The notes beneath the pieces were generated by a model that did not search any database, had not been told where the DNA came from, and was given only the letters and a program-made list of their open reading frames with translations. A program made the translations under genes and the position numbers. Of a DNA stretch of 64,000 nucleotides, positions 43,728-53,076 are shown in pieces. Source of the stretch: Bacteroidota bacterium (GTDB lineage Bacteria; Bacteroidota; Bacteroidia; Flavobacteriales; Schleiferiaceae); NCBI GenBank assembly GCA_024742495.1, contig JANSYJ010000001.1, forward strand, positions 124,001 through 188,000, read 5' to 3'. Position 1 is the first letter of the stretch. Each line of letters starts with the position of its first letter.

Positions 43728-45838
43728 GTGGGGTCTATTATCCCGATAAAACACGGGTAGGCTGGTGGAAGAACGGTTATCCAGAATACTTTGCCAAGGT
43801 GCTGAACTCGGTAAATTGGATTGGTATTCGCTTCGAGGTAAACGGTGAAAAAATCGACCTTCATAATCTTGAAGTACAAAGTTTTCGTCGGGAACTAAAT
43901 ATGCAAGAGGGCGTATTATACCGCGAATTTGCGGTGAAACTTTCCTCGGGATTAATCTTTAAAGCAAAGATCAGCCGCTTTATAAGCATGCTGCGCAAGG
44001 AAATCGGCGCCATCAATTATCAATTTGAAATTGAAGGAGGAGCGGCCGAAATAAAAATCAGCCCCTACCTTGATTTTGATGTGCTAAACCACGACTCCAA
44101 TTACGATGAGAAATTTTGGGAAGGCCTGCAAGAAACTGCTGAGGCTAATGGCGCACAGCTAAAAGCAAAAACACGTAAACTGGATTTTGAAGTTAGCGCC
44201 GCCATGCAATTTGAACTTCGAAAAGGAGGGCAACTAATTCAAAGCGAGATTAATCATCAAAAAGCCAGCAAATATGCAGAGTGCAGCCTAGAACTGGCTG
44301 CCAAAGCCGGTGAGACTTACAGTCTTAGGAAATATGCCGCTATCTGCTCATCTTTTCATAGCGCCAAAGAAAATTTAGATTCGGAAGCAAAAAGCCTAGT
44401 GGAGAAAGCTGCTATGGATGGTTTTGAACTACTGCTAGAGGAACAGAAGAACAATTGGGCTCAGCGCTGGGAACAAAGCGACATAAGCATCGAAGGAGAT
44501 GCCGAAGCTCAACAAGGAATTCGTTTTAATATCTTTCATCTCACCCAAACCTATACTGGGGAAGATGCCCGATTAAATATTGGTCCAAAAGGGTTTACCG
44601 GTGAAAAATACGGTGGTTCTACCTATTGGGACACCGAGGCCTATTGCCTGCCCTTTTATATGGCTTCCGCCGGAAAAGAGGTGGCCAAAAACTTACTTGT
44701 TTATCGCTATAAGCATTTACCAAAGGCCATAGAAAATGCAGAAAAATTGGGTTTCACCAATGGCGCGGCCCTCTACCCTATGGTTACCATGAATGGGGAG
44801 GAATGCCATAATGAATGGGAAATCACCTTTGAGGAAATCCATAGAAATGGAGCAATTGCCTACGGCATTTTTAATTATACCCGCTATTTTGGCGACGAGA
44901 CTTATTTGGCCGAATACGGTTTAGAAGTACTTATAGGAATTGCTCGTTTTTGGGCCCAGCGCTTCAACTGGAGTGAGGCCAAGCAGCAATACGTAATGCT
45001 TGGCGTAACCGGACCCAATGAGTATGAAAACAATGTAAACAACAACTGGTACACCAATTACCTGGCTAAATGGTGCCTGGAATATACCAGTTCCGTTTTT
45101 GACACCGTAGGCAAGAATGATGCAGAGGCCTTAAAGCGCATTATTAGTCAAACCAATTTCGAGCCCGAGCATGAATTGGCTAATTGGAAGAAAATTAGCT
45201 CCAATGTTTACCTTCCGGTAGATGAAGCTAAAGGTGTGGTGCTGCAACAGGAAGGCTATCTTGATAAGGAGCAAATACTGGCGGCAGATCTGCCAATTTC
45301 AGAGCGACCAATAAATCAACATTGGAGCTGGGATCGCATATTGCGCTCTTGCTTTATAAAGCAAGCCGACGTTTTACAAGGTTTCTACTTTTTTGAGGAC
45401 GATTTTAGTGAGGATGAGTTGCGCAGGAACTTTGAGTTTTACGAAGCCCGAACCCTCCACGAAAGCTCTCTTTCTCCTTGTGTTCACGTTGTGCAAGCTG
45501 CGAAATTGAACATGATGGACAAGGCTTATGAAATGTATTTACGCACCAGTCGATTAGATTTAGATGACTACAACCATGAAGTACATGAAGGCCTCCATAT
45601 CACTTCTATGGCTGGCACTTGGTTAAGCGTTATAGAAGGCTTTGGCGGCATGCGCGTTAAAAATGGACAACTTCATTTTAATCCGCGTTTGCCCGAACAC
45701 TGGCATTCTATTTCCTTTAAAATAAACTTTAGAGGGGCGGTGGTAAAAGCTACTTTAAGCAATGCTGCGCCTAAGCTAGAGCGAATTAGTGGCGAGCCGG
45801 TAGAGCTGGTTATTAAAGGAGAAACCATCGCCTTATAG
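43592..45838 (+). CDS. Maltose phosphorylase (GH65)
   Basis: From the first canonical start, ATG at 43664, the protein has 724 residues and begins MGQRANFEEDYSG. In GH65 phosphorylases this motif is preceded by a conserved segment. That segment is present here in frame upstream (IIENRWNPELHEGSESIFSIGNGF, 43592-43663) but no ATG, GTG or TTG precedes it back to a stop at 43508. I therefore start the feature at the ATT at 43592, a possible non-standard start. From Met 43664: N-terminal beta-sandwich ~1-265, (alpha/alpha)6 barrel with catalytic Glu at TGPNEYENN (E453), WDTEAY, NGEECHNEWEI, then small C-terminal domains. It splits maltose with phosphate into glucose and beta-glucose-1-phosphate in the cytoplasm. 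Confidence 0.9.
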   Translation: MIENRWNPELHEGSESIFSIGNGFMGQRANFEEDYSGASLQGSYLGGVYYPDKTRVGWWKNGYPEYFAKVLNSVNWIGIRFEVNGEKIDLHNLEVQSFRRELNMQEGVLYREFAVKLSSGLIFKAKISRFISMLRKEIGAINYQFEIEGGAAEIKISPYLDFDVLNHDSNYDEKFWEGLQETAEANGAQLKAKTRKLDFEVSAAMQFELRKGGQLIQSEINHQKASKYAECSLELAAKAGETYSLRKYAAICSSFHSAKENLDSEAKSLVEKAAMDGFELLLEEQKNNWAQRWEQSDISIEGDAEAQQGIRFNIFHLTQTYTGEDARLNIGPKGFTGEKYGGSTYWDTEAYCLPFYMASAGKEVAKNLLVYRYKHLPKAIENAEKLGFTNGAALYPMVTMNGEECHNEWEITFEEIHRNGAIAYGIFNYTRYFGDETYLAEYGLEVLIGIARFWAQRFNWSEAKQQYVMLGVTGPNEYENNVNNNWYTNYLAKWCLEYTSSVFDTVGKNDAEALKRIISQTNFEPEHELANWKKISSNVYLPVDEAKGVVLQQEGYLDKEQILAADLPISERPINQHWSWDRILRSCFIKQADVLQGFYFFEDDFSEDELRRNFEFYEARTLHESSLSPCVHVVQAAKLNMMDKAYEMYLRTSRLDLDDYNHEVHEGLHITSMAGTWLSVIEGFGGMRVKNGQLHFNPRLPEHWHSISFKINFRGAVVKATLSNAAPKLERISGEPVELVIKGETIAL

Positions 45839-45890
45839 CATAGGATTAATTCCTCTTTTTTAGCTGGCAGACCTCATCATATAATTATTA

Positions 45891-45921
45891 AGTGTATGTT
45901 TTACACATATACTTATATTTG
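45891..45921 (+). promoter_or_regulatory. Predicted operator and promoter of the GH13-GH13-MFS operon
   Basis: AGTGTA-TGTTT-TACACA (45891-45907) differs from the susC and pfkA palindromes only in the last base. It is followed after 6 bp by TATATTTG (45914-45921), an exact TAnnTTTG -7 element, 16 bp before the ATG at 45938. An upstream in-frame ATG at 45896 lies inside the palindrome and is therefore not the start. Confidence 0.68.
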
Positions 45922-45937
45922 TGCTATTCAAGCGAAT

Positions 45938-48268
45938 ATGAAGCAACTATACCGAATCCTTTTTGGCCTAGTCCTGTGTAGCTCCTTAGAAGCACAGGTT
46001 GCCCTTGGCGGCTTGTTTACGCCTATTTACCTACAACCCGATACCACGGAAATAATCCTGCGCGATTATTTGGTGGACCTCGAAGTTAGCAACTTCGAAC
46101 TGCCCGCTGGCCTTAATAATTTAAGTAAGGATAGCCAGCGCTTACTTTTAGTTGGTAGTCCCAGTGAAAAAATTAGTACCCTGCAACTTTATACCAAGGA
46201 CGGAATTAAGTCGCTGGTGCTTATTAAGTCTGCCGCCAGGGAAGTGATTTTCCGCTACAGTCGGAAAGAAATTGGAAGGAAGAGAGACTTACGCTTAATT
46301 GGCGCCTTCAATAATTGGAATCGTGGCTCCAAACCTTTGAGCTATAAAATGGGCTATTACAGCACCACTATGCTTTTAGAGCCAGGCCGATATGAGTACA
46401 AGCTTTTCTTAGATGGTGAAGAGAAAATGGATCCCAATGTTAGTGAACAGGTATCCAACGGCATGGGCGGCTTTAACAACGTTTATCATATTCCAGGAGA
46501 TTCGCTAAAAGCAGCGCCATTTACCTTAGACTGGCAAGAGGAAACAATAATTGTCAAGCATCAGGCCCCAGCCGGAAAATTGGTGGTGCTTTGGAATAAC
46601 CAAAAGCTAAACATCCCCTGCAAAAAGAAAATGCCTCCGGTATGCTTAATTGCCATTCCCGAGGAAGCGAAAAGCATTAAGCGTTCTTATATCCGAATTT
46701 ATCAGTACCTCGGCGAAAACAAAGGTCGCGATCAGCTAATTCCCCTCCACTACGGTAAGGTAGTTTTGAATAGCAAGGAACTCGAGCGGGGCGATTGGCA
46801 TCAGGCGCGAATGTACTTTATGATGGTTGATCGCTTTGCCAATGGCGACACAAGCAATGATGCGCCTTTAGCAGACAGCACGGTTCATCCTAAAGCCAAT
46901 TATCAAGGAGGCGATTTAGCTGGAATCAAGCAGCAAGTTGAGGCCAATTACTTCCAAAATTTAGGCATCAATAGTCTTTGGATTTCGCCCATTTCCCAAA
47001 ACCCAGAGGACGCATGGGGATTATGGAATAAGGGTAATGTAAAAAGTACTTTCTCCGGTTATCATGGTTACTGGCCCATTAGCAATGTTCGAATAGACCA
47101 TCGCTTTGGCGAGCCACAGCTTTTCCGTGATTTACTGAGCACCGCTCATGAGGAGGATTTTAATGTGATATTAGATTATGTAGCGAATCACGTTCATATT
47201 AAGCATCCCATTTATCAAAAAAATAAAGATTGGGCCACCCCCCTTTATTTGCCAGATGGCACTAAAAACACCGAGAAATGGGACGAATACCGATTAACCA
47301 CTTGGTTTGATGACCACCTACCAACCCTCGATCTTCGAAGACCTGAGATTGTAGATCCGATGGTGGATTCGGCTATGTATTGGTTAAAAAATTACGAGCT
47401 AGATGGTTTCCGTCATGATGCCACCAAACATATTGATGAGCTCTACTGGCGCACCCTTACCTATCGCATTCGCAAGTTAAACCGAAGCCAAAGCACTTAT
47501 CAAATTGGCGAAACCTATGGCAGCCCGGGGCTTATTAATAGCTATATCTCCACGGGGATGCTCGATGCGCAATTCGACTTTAATTTATACGATGCTGCGG
47601 TTACCACCTTTGCAAAGAGTGAAAATCCCGAAAACCTAAAAGCGGTTTTAGAAGCCGGCCTGGCCACCTATGGCTCCAATCACCTAATGGGCAATATTAG
47701 TGGCAATCAAGATCGTAGCCGCTTTATTTCCTATGCCAATGGCGATGTGAAATTTGAAGAAGACTCCAAATTGGCCGGCTGGGATAGAACGATTCCCGCC
47801 GCCCAAAAACCCGCTTATAAACGATTGGCCATGCTGCATGCTTTTAACTATGCGATTCCTGGTATTCCATGTATTTACTATGGCGATGAGATTGGTCTTC
47901 CCGGTGCCAATGATCCCGATAATCGTCGGATGATGCACTTTGACAATTGGAATAAAAAAGAAAAGCTACTCTTCGAACAGGTCGCAGAACTCAACCGCTT
48001 ACGATCCAGCGAAATGCCCCTGCTTTACGGCAGCACCAGAATTTGGGTTCAAGGCCCGCTTCTGTTAATTCGCCGCGATTATTTCGGCAAAAGCATCCTC
48101 TTTGTTTTTAATCTCAGTGAGCAGCAACAAGCGATTAAACTCCCATTTGAAATGGAGATTAAACGCAGTTTAAACCAAGTTCAAAGCGGTTTAATTGAAG
48201 ACCAACAAGAAAGAATTGGTCCTGCACCTATAAAGGCTCTATCCTATCAAATTTTTGCCAACTATTAA
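45938..48268 (+). CDS. GH13 alpha-amylase-family enzyme with N-terminal CBM48-like domain
   Basis: 776 residues from MKQLYRILFG. Signal peptide ending LEAQ. A ~95-residue N-terminal region is followed by a CBM48/AMPK-glycogen-binding-like domain at ~114-185 (LRLIGAFNNWNRGSKPLSY, GRYEYKLFLDGEEKMDPN) and the catalytic barrel at ~290-700. Catalytic residues are D494 (DGFRHD), E525 (QIGETYG) and D592 in SGNQDRSR. The His normally before this third Asp (NHD) is Gln. The C-terminal beta domain ends at the family's usual place. It probably degrades maltodextrins in the periplasm or at the surface. First gene of an operon with another GH13 and the MFS carrier. Confidence 0.93.
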   Translation: MKQLYRILFGLVLCSSLEAQVALGGLFTPIYLQPDTTEIILRDYLVDLEVSNFELPAGLNNLSKDSQRLLLVGSPSEKISTLQLYTKDGIKSLVLIKSAAREVIFRYSRKEIGRKRDLRLIGAFNNWNRGSKPLSYKMGYYSTTMLLEPGRYEYKLFLDGEEKMDPNVSEQVSNGMGGFNNVYHIPGDSLKAAPFTLDWQEETIIVKHQAPAGKLVVLWNNQKLNIPCKKKMPPVCLIAIPEEAKSIKRSYIRIYQYLGENKGRDQLIPLHYGKVVLNSKELERGDWHQARMYFMMVDRFANGDTSNDAPLADSTVHPKANYQGGDLAGIKQQVEANYFQNLGINSLWISPISQNPEDAWGLWNKGNVKSTFSGYHGYWPISNVRIDHRFGEPQLFRDLLSTAHEEDFNVILDYVANHVHIKHPIYQKNKDWATPLYLPDGTKNTEKWDEYRLTTWFDDHLPTLDLRRPEIVDPMVDSAMYWLKNYELDGFRHDATKHIDELYWRTLTYRIRKLNRSQSTYQIGETYGSPGLINSYISTGMLDAQFDFNLYDAAVTTFAKSENPENLKAVLEAGLATYGSNHLMGNISGNQDRSRFISYANGDVKFEEDSKLAGWDRTIPAAQKPAYKRLAMLHAFNYAIPGIPCIYYGDEIGLPGANDPDNRRMMHFDNWNKKEKLLFEQVAELNRLRSSEMPLLYGSTRIWVQGPLLLIRRDYFGKSILFVFNLSEQQQAIKLPFEMEIKRSLNQVQSGLIEDQQERIGPAPIKALSYQIFANY

Positions 48269-48277
48269 GTCCAAACC

Positions 48278-49672
48278 ATGAAAAAGACCCTACTACTTGT
48301 TTTCCTTTCCAGCCTTCTCGTTTCTTGTCAGAATAGTCCCTCTAAGGAAAGCCCTAGCCCCGATGCGAGCGCAGACTCTAGCGCCGTAGCTGTAGCTGAA
48401 ACCGTTAAAACTACCGAAGCATGGGCTAATACCGCTACCATCTATGAGGTTAATATTAGGCAGTATAGCGAAGAAGGCACCATTAACGCCTTTAGGGAGC
48501 ACCTCGATCGTTTACAGGATTTGGGAATTAAAATTCTTTGGATCATGCCCATCCAACCCATTGGCTTAAAAAACCGCAAGGGCGAAGAAGGCAGCTACTA
48601 TTCTATAGCGAACTACCATGAAGTAAATCCCGCCTTTGGCAGCATGGAAGACTTTAAGGCTTTGGTGCAAGAAGCGCATGACCGCGATATGAAGGTAATT
48701 TTAGATTGGGTTGCGAACCACACTGCTTTTGACCACCCCTGGACTAGCGAGCATCCAGAATGGTACACCCGCGATAGCCTTGGTAATATTATTCCTCCTG
48801 TAGAGGATTGGAGCGATGTAGCAGATTTAAATTATTCGGAAAAAGGCCTTTGGAAAGCCATGTGCTCGGAAATGAAATTTTGGGTAAATGAAACTAATGT
48901 CGATGGCTTTCGTTGCGACGTAGCGATGATGGTTCCCATGGATTTTTGGAATGAAACCCGCCGTGCTTTGGATTCCATTAAACCCGTTTTTATGTTGGCT
49001 GAAGCCGAAGGGCCCGATTTTCACGCGGCGGCTTTCGACATGACCTATGGTTGGGAAAACCATCATATTATCAATGAAATTGCCCAAGGTAAAATGGACT
49101 TCTTGCATTTAGCCGAATTCTTAGCTAAGGAGGATACTTTATACGCCCCGGCCGATTTAAGAATGAACTTCGTAACCAATCACGATGAAAACAGCTGGAA
49201 TGGAACCGCTTATGAAAGAATGGGGGAGAACGTGCAAAACTACTACGCGCTTTGTGTTGGTTTAAAACGCTCTATGCCACTAATATACAGCGGACAAGAA
49301 GCAGGTTTAAATAGACGTTTGGAATTCTTCACCAAGGATCCTATCGCTTGGGCTGACACGAGTCAGTACGCTTTTTACCGTGCTATGAGCGCTTTAAAAG
49401 CCGAACATCCTGCTCTTGCAAATGGCGCCAAAACGGGTGATTTTAAAATTATCGAAACCGACAATGAGAATGTTTTTGCTTTCCGCAGAAGCATGAACGA
49501 TAATCAGGTGATATTCTACTTAAACTTTGGTGATTCACCGGTGGAAGTTAAGCTCTCCGATGGCTGGATGGGCGATAGCAAAGCGCTTGATTATATCAGC
49601 GGAGCGGAGCTTAATAGGGAAGAAGCGCATAGCATTCCCGCTCACAATTTCTTGATCGCCACTAATCACTAA
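48278..49672 (+). CDS. GH13 alpha-amylase lipoprotein
   Basis: 464 residues. Lipobox LVSC (Cys17) and a low-complexity Ser/Ala/Glu linker (~18-45), then a compact barrel: IYEVNIRQYSEEGTI, GIKILWIMPIQPIG, VILDWVANHTAFDHPW. Catalytic residues are D214 (DGFRCDVA), E242 (MLAEAEG) and D303 (FVTNHDENSW). A short C-terminal beta domain (VFAFRRSMNDNQVIFYLNFG) follows. It is much shorter than the other GH13 enzymes of the locus, with no extra binding module. It likely cleaves short maltodextrins in the periplasm. It lies 9 bp after the preceding GH13 gene and 3 bp before the carrier gene. Confidence 0.94.
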   Translation: MKKTLLLVFLSSLLVSCQNSPSKESPSPDASADSSAVAVAETVKTTEAWANTATIYEVNIRQYSEEGTINAFREHLDRLQDLGIKILWIMPIQPIGLKNRKGEEGSYYSIANYHEVNPAFGSMEDFKALVQEAHDRDMKVILDWVANHTAFDHPWTSEHPEWYTRDSLGNIIPPVEDWSDVADLNYSEKGLWKAMCSEMKFWVNETNVDGFRCDVAMMVPMDFWNETRRALDSIKPVFMLAEAEGPDFHAAAFDMTYGWENHHIINEIAQGKMDFLHLAEFLAKEDTLYAPADLRMNFVTNHDENSWNGTAYERMGENVQNYYALCVGLKRSMPLIYSGQEAGLNRRLEFFTKDPIAWADTSQYAFYRAMSALKAEHPALANGAKTGDFKIIETDNENVFAFRRSMNDNQVIFYLNFGDSPVEVKLSDGWMGDSKALDYISGAELNREEAHSIPAHNFLIATNH

Positions 49673-49675
49673 TTT

Positions 49676-51109
49676 ATGAGCAGCACCAAGCAAGCTTTAA
49701 AGCCCTCGGCCAGTAAGGAAAAGCCCAAATTAGGCATGGGTTCCATCATAAACCTTAGTATGGGCTTTATGGGGATTCAGATGGGCTTTGGCCTGCAAAA
49801 TGGAAATGCCAGTCGTATCCTTGCCAACTATGGAGCCGATGTTCATCAGCTCAGCTGGTTTTGGATCGTAGCGCCTTTAACCGGTTTAATTGTGCAGCCC
49901 ATTATCGGACATATGGGCGATAATACTTGGGGTAAATTAGGACGTCGTAAGCCTTATTTCTTGATTGGTGCAATTCTCGCCGCCTTGGGTCTAATCTTTT
50001 TACCCAATGCAAATATTGTTGCTGGTGAAGGCATGACTGCCGCCGATTTTTTAGGCATTTCGGCTATTCTTTGGATTGGCATCGCTTTTCTGGCCTTAAT
50101 GGACGTCTCCTTTAATATTTCCATGGAGCCTTTTCGAGCCTTGGTGGGTGATATGCTTCCCGCATCACAGGGCACTTTAGGCTTTAGTGTGCAAACCATA
50201 TTAATTGGGGCCGGGGCCATTATTGGCTCTTTTCTACCTTGGGTTTTAACCAACTGGTTTGATGTGGCCAATTATGCCGGAGAAGGCATGGTTGCCCCTA
50301 ACGTTATTTGGTCATTCTATTTTGGAGCGGCCATTTTAATGTTTACTATACTTTATACGGTTATTACCGTGAAAGAATATCCGCCAGAGGATTTTAAGAA
50401 GTTTCAGGGAGAGCAGGATGCAGCAGTGGAAGAAGAGGTTTCTAAATCAAGTGCCTTAGCGCAAATTTTTAAGGATGCTCGGGAAATGCCAACTCGAATG
50501 AAACGATTGGGTTGGGTGCAGTTCTTCTCATGGTTTGCCCTATTCACCATGTGGGTGTACACTACTTCGGCTTTGGCTACTCATCATTTTGAACTAAGTC
50601 CAGATGACACCCATTCTGAGACCTTCAATACCGCTGGTGACCTTCAAAACTTCCTCTTTGGTTGGTACAATGTATTTGCTTTGATTTTTGCCTTTTTACT
50701 TAACCCCATTGCCAAAGTAACCAGCCGGAAATTCGTCCATATACTCGCCCTTACTTGCGGAGGTTTGGGCCTTATATCACTACAATTAATTGAAAACACC
50801 GATTACCTCGTCTTCTCAATGGTGGGAATCGGCTTCGCCTGGGCCAGCATTTTAACCATGCCATATGCCCTTTTACTGGATAGCTTGCCACCGGCGAAAA
50901 TGGGAGTTTACATGGGGATTTTCAATTTCTTTATTGTAATCCCTCAAATCATCAATGCCTTAATTGGCGGTCCTATTGTGCACGCCTTCTTTGATGATTA
51001 TGCCATCTACTACCTCGCTTTTGGCGGCTTCCTCTTTATACTCGCAGCCTTGCTAACCCTGCGCATTAAGGAGCCTCTCTTTAATGAGGCCAAAAAATTA
51101 AAGCAATAA
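49676..51109 (+). CDS. SLC45/GPH-type MFS sugar transporter, probable maltose carrier
   Basis: 477 residues with about 12 transmembrane helices. The MFS loop motif between helices 2 and 3 reads GHMGDNTWGKLGRRKPY, as in the SLC45 and GPH sugar-cation symporters. The helix 1 signature (SMGFMGIQMGFGLQNGNASRIL) is typical of Bacteroidetes maltose carriers next to maltose phosphorylase. A charged cytoplasmic loop lies between the two halves (EYPPEDFKKFQGEQDAAVEEE). It would import maltose or maltodextrin into the cytoplasm for the GH65 phosphorylase. Last gene of the operon 45938-51109. Substrate assignment rests on the neighbours. Confidence 0.92.
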   Translation: MSSTKQALKPSASKEKPKLGMGSIINLSMGFMGIQMGFGLQNGNASRILANYGADVHQLSWFWIVAPLTGLIVQPIIGHMGDNTWGKLGRRKPYFLIGAILAALGLIFLPNANIVAGEGMTAADFLGISAILWIGIAFLALMDVSFNISMEPFRALVGDMLPASQGTLGFSVQTILIGAGAIIGSFLPWVLTNWFDVANYAGEGMVAPNVIWSFYFGAAILMFTILYTVITVKEYPPEDFKKFQGEQDAAVEEEVSKSSALAQIFKDAREMPTRMKRLGWVQFFSWFALFTMWVYTTSALATHHFELSPDDTHSETFNTAGDLQNFLFGWYNVFALIFAFLLNPIAKVTSRKFVHILALTCGGLGLISLQLIENTDYLVFSMVGIGFAWASILTMPYALLLDSLPPAKMGVYMGIFNFFIVIPQIINALIGGPIVHAFFDDYAIYYLAFGGFLFILAALLTLRIKEPLFNEAKKLKQ

Positions 51110-51125
51110 TCGGCCGAAGCCTAAG

Positions 51126-52958
51126 CTATCGCTTAAGGCTGAATATGCGAACAGACATAGGTTCTAGCTTTAAAACATCGCTGGGAGCGGGCTCTTGACT
51201 GAGCACATCTTTGGCGCCAGTATTTTTAGGCCACACCTCGCGGAAGCGATTGAGATCTACTTCTCGAGCCTCCTTAGGGTGACTGTTTACCAGCACCATT
51301 ACCACCTCGCTTTCGCTGATGCGGAAATAGGTATAAACATCATATTCGGGCACAAAATGCAAAAAGCTTCCATTTCGTATCGCATCGCTATTAGCGCGCC
51401 AGGCCAGCAAATCTCGTAGGTATTGATTCACCTCGGCTTCTGCGCCTATCAATTGATCTGTTTGGAATTTGTTAAGCGTATCTCCATCGAAACCACCGGG
51501 GAAATCTTGTCGGATTAGCCCGTGATTTTCGGTTTCCTTCATTAAAATCTCGGTTCCGTAATAGGTGCAGGGAATGCCACGCATGGTATAGAGCACGCCA
51601 AGGGCCAGCTTTAATTTGGCAACATCCTGATGCAACTCCCCAAAAATGCGCGGCTCATCGTGGTTGTCGATAAACGTAACCAAATTGTTGGGGTTCTCAT
51701 AAAGGTAATCTGCGGCTAAGCGGTAATAGAGTTTCGCGATACCATCATTCCAGCCTTGGGTGCGATCCAGACTTTCCTTTAAGGCATATCGAAATTGAAA
51801 ATCGGTAAGTCCATCTAAATGGGAATTATTGGGCTTAAATGGATTGGATCCGGCGAAATAAGATTGAATTTCTGGGTGATGCACCCAAACTTCCCCAAAG
51901 AGAAAAAAGTTCGGTCGTTCTAATTTTATCCGGCGCCCTAGTTCGGCCATAAAATCCTGATCCGGATAAGCGTAGGTGTCGATGCGAAAGGCATCAATGC
52001 CAAATTCTAAAATCCACCAAAGTGAATTCTGAATAAGGAAATTGGCAAACTGCTCTTGTTTCTGATTTACATCCGGCATGTGGTCATCGAACCAACCTTC
52101 ACTAAATTTCTTCTGATCAGCTTTTGAGACATGAGGGTCCATAACATTAACCGCCCGAAAATTGCTGCGGGTTTCTTTCATATCGAAATGAAAAAAGCTG
52201 GAGTCGGGTGGATCTAAATGAAAGAGATGCTGGGAACCCACGTGATTGTAAACAACATCCATAATTACCTTCATTCCCATGCGATGCGAACGATCCACAT
52301 ATTGATGGTACAAGCCCAAGGTCCCCAATCGAGGATCAATATTGTAATGGTCGGTTATGGCATAACCGTGATAACTCTCTTTGAACTCATCGTTGCTCAT
52401 TAAAGGCGAGGCCCAGGTGGCCGTAAAGCCCATATCCTTTATATAGCTCAATTTGTCGATTATCCCTTGCAGATCTCCACCATGCCGGCCAAAAGGATAT
52501 TCTCGACCGTATTTTTTTTCATTCATCCCAGCGATGCGATCATTCATTGGATCACCGTTGGCAAAACGATCTGCGGTAATCAGGTAAATAGCATCGGAGG
52601 GATTGAGGCGATTTGGCAATTCTTGTCGAGCATCTTTAAAGGTATAGGAGTAGGTCTCGCCATTAATAGTAATTCCCAAGGCATCCTTTTTCAGTTGCCC
52701 TAAGTTCATTTCAATAAACAAATAGCGATCATTTATAGCCGACGACCCTAACTGAAAGGCTCTAAACTCTATATCTTGATCCAGGCGCACTTTGGGCTCA
52801 ATGCCAAAGCCCTCTTCCTTGTAGATCATCAATTCAAATTTTTGCTCTTGCAAACCTTTAAACCAATGCGGCGGGAAAAAACGTGTTTGGGCAGTCGCGG
52901 TAAGCGTGCAGCTGAGGAAAATTAAAAGGAGAATGAGACGGTTAATGACAGCTTTCAT
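51126..52958 (-). CDS. GH13 neopullulanase/SusA-like alpha-amylase
   Basis: 610 residues from MKAVINRLIL at 52958; the frame starts 10 residues earlier, but this Met begins a good signal peptide (cleavage near ATAQ). N-terminal cyclomaltodextrinase-type beta domain ~25-115, then the barrel: YLITADRFANGD, GFTATWASPLMSN, VIMDVVYNHVG. Catalytic residues are D327 (DAFRID), E356 (LFGEVW) and the Asp of FIDNHDEPR. C-terminal beta domain to the end. This is the architecture of SusA, the periplasmic neopullulanase of the Bacteroides starch system. Divergent from the T9SS starch-binding-like gene across the palindrome at 53032. Confidence 0.94.
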   Translation of the reverse strand: MKAVINRLILLLIFLSCTLTATAQTRFFPPHWFKGLQEQKFELMIYKEEGFGIEPKVRLDQDIEFRAFQLGSSAINDRYLFIEMNLGQLKKDALGITINGETYSYTFKDARQELPNRLNPSDAIYLITADRFANGDPMNDRIAGMNEKKYGREYPFGRHGGDLQGIIDKLSYIKDMGFTATWASPLMSNDEFKESYHGYAITDHYNIDPRLGTLGLYHQYVDRSHRMGMKVIMDVVYNHVGSQHLFHLDPPDSSFFHFDMKETRSNFRAVNVMDPHVSKADQKKFSEGWFDDHMPDVNQKQEQFANFLIQNSLWWILEFGIDAFRIDTYAYPDQDFMAELGRRIKLERPNFFLFGEVWVHHPEIQSYFAGSNPFKPNNSHLDGLTDFQFRYALKESLDRTQGWNDGIAKLYYRLAADYLYENPNNLVTFIDNHDEPRIFGELHQDVAKLKLALGVLYTMRGIPCTYYGTEILMKETENHGLIRQDFPGGFDGDTLNKFQTDQLIGAEAEVNQYLRDLLAWRANSDAIRNGSFLHFVPEYDVYTYFRISESEVVMVLVNSHPKEAREVDLNRFREVWPKNTGAKDVLSQEPAPSDVLKLEPMSVRIFSLKR

Positions 52959-53031
52959 TTCGAAATGTGGATTTATTCTTAAGAGCAATATTAGGGCATA
53001 GAAAATATTTTTTCGTTAATTTGTCGTATTA

Positions 53032-53048
53032 AATGTAAATCTTACACT
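53032..53048. promoter_or_regulatory. Predicted operator between SusA-like and T9SS binding-protein genes
   Basis: AATGTA-AATCT-TACACT differs by one base from AGTGTA-N5-TACACT. It lies in the 118-bp divergent gap, 28 bp before the ATG at 53077 and about 74 bp before the SusA-like start. No exact -7 element was found; TAAATTTA (53064) and, on the other strand, TAATATTG are one mismatch away. Confidence 0.55.
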
Positions 53049-53076
53049 TACTAAAACTGAACTTAAATTTAGTACT

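Noticed and set aside
45896-45937. Upstream ATG of the GH13 gene (MFYTYTYICAIQAN)
   Set aside because: This start lies inside the operator palindrome and the -7 element; the ATG at 45938 begins a proper signal peptide.
51110-51140. Hairpin between the MFS carrier and SusA-like genes (GCCTAAGC...GCTTAAGGC)
   Set aside because: The stem has a bulge and there is no T-run on either strand, so I do not call it a terminator.
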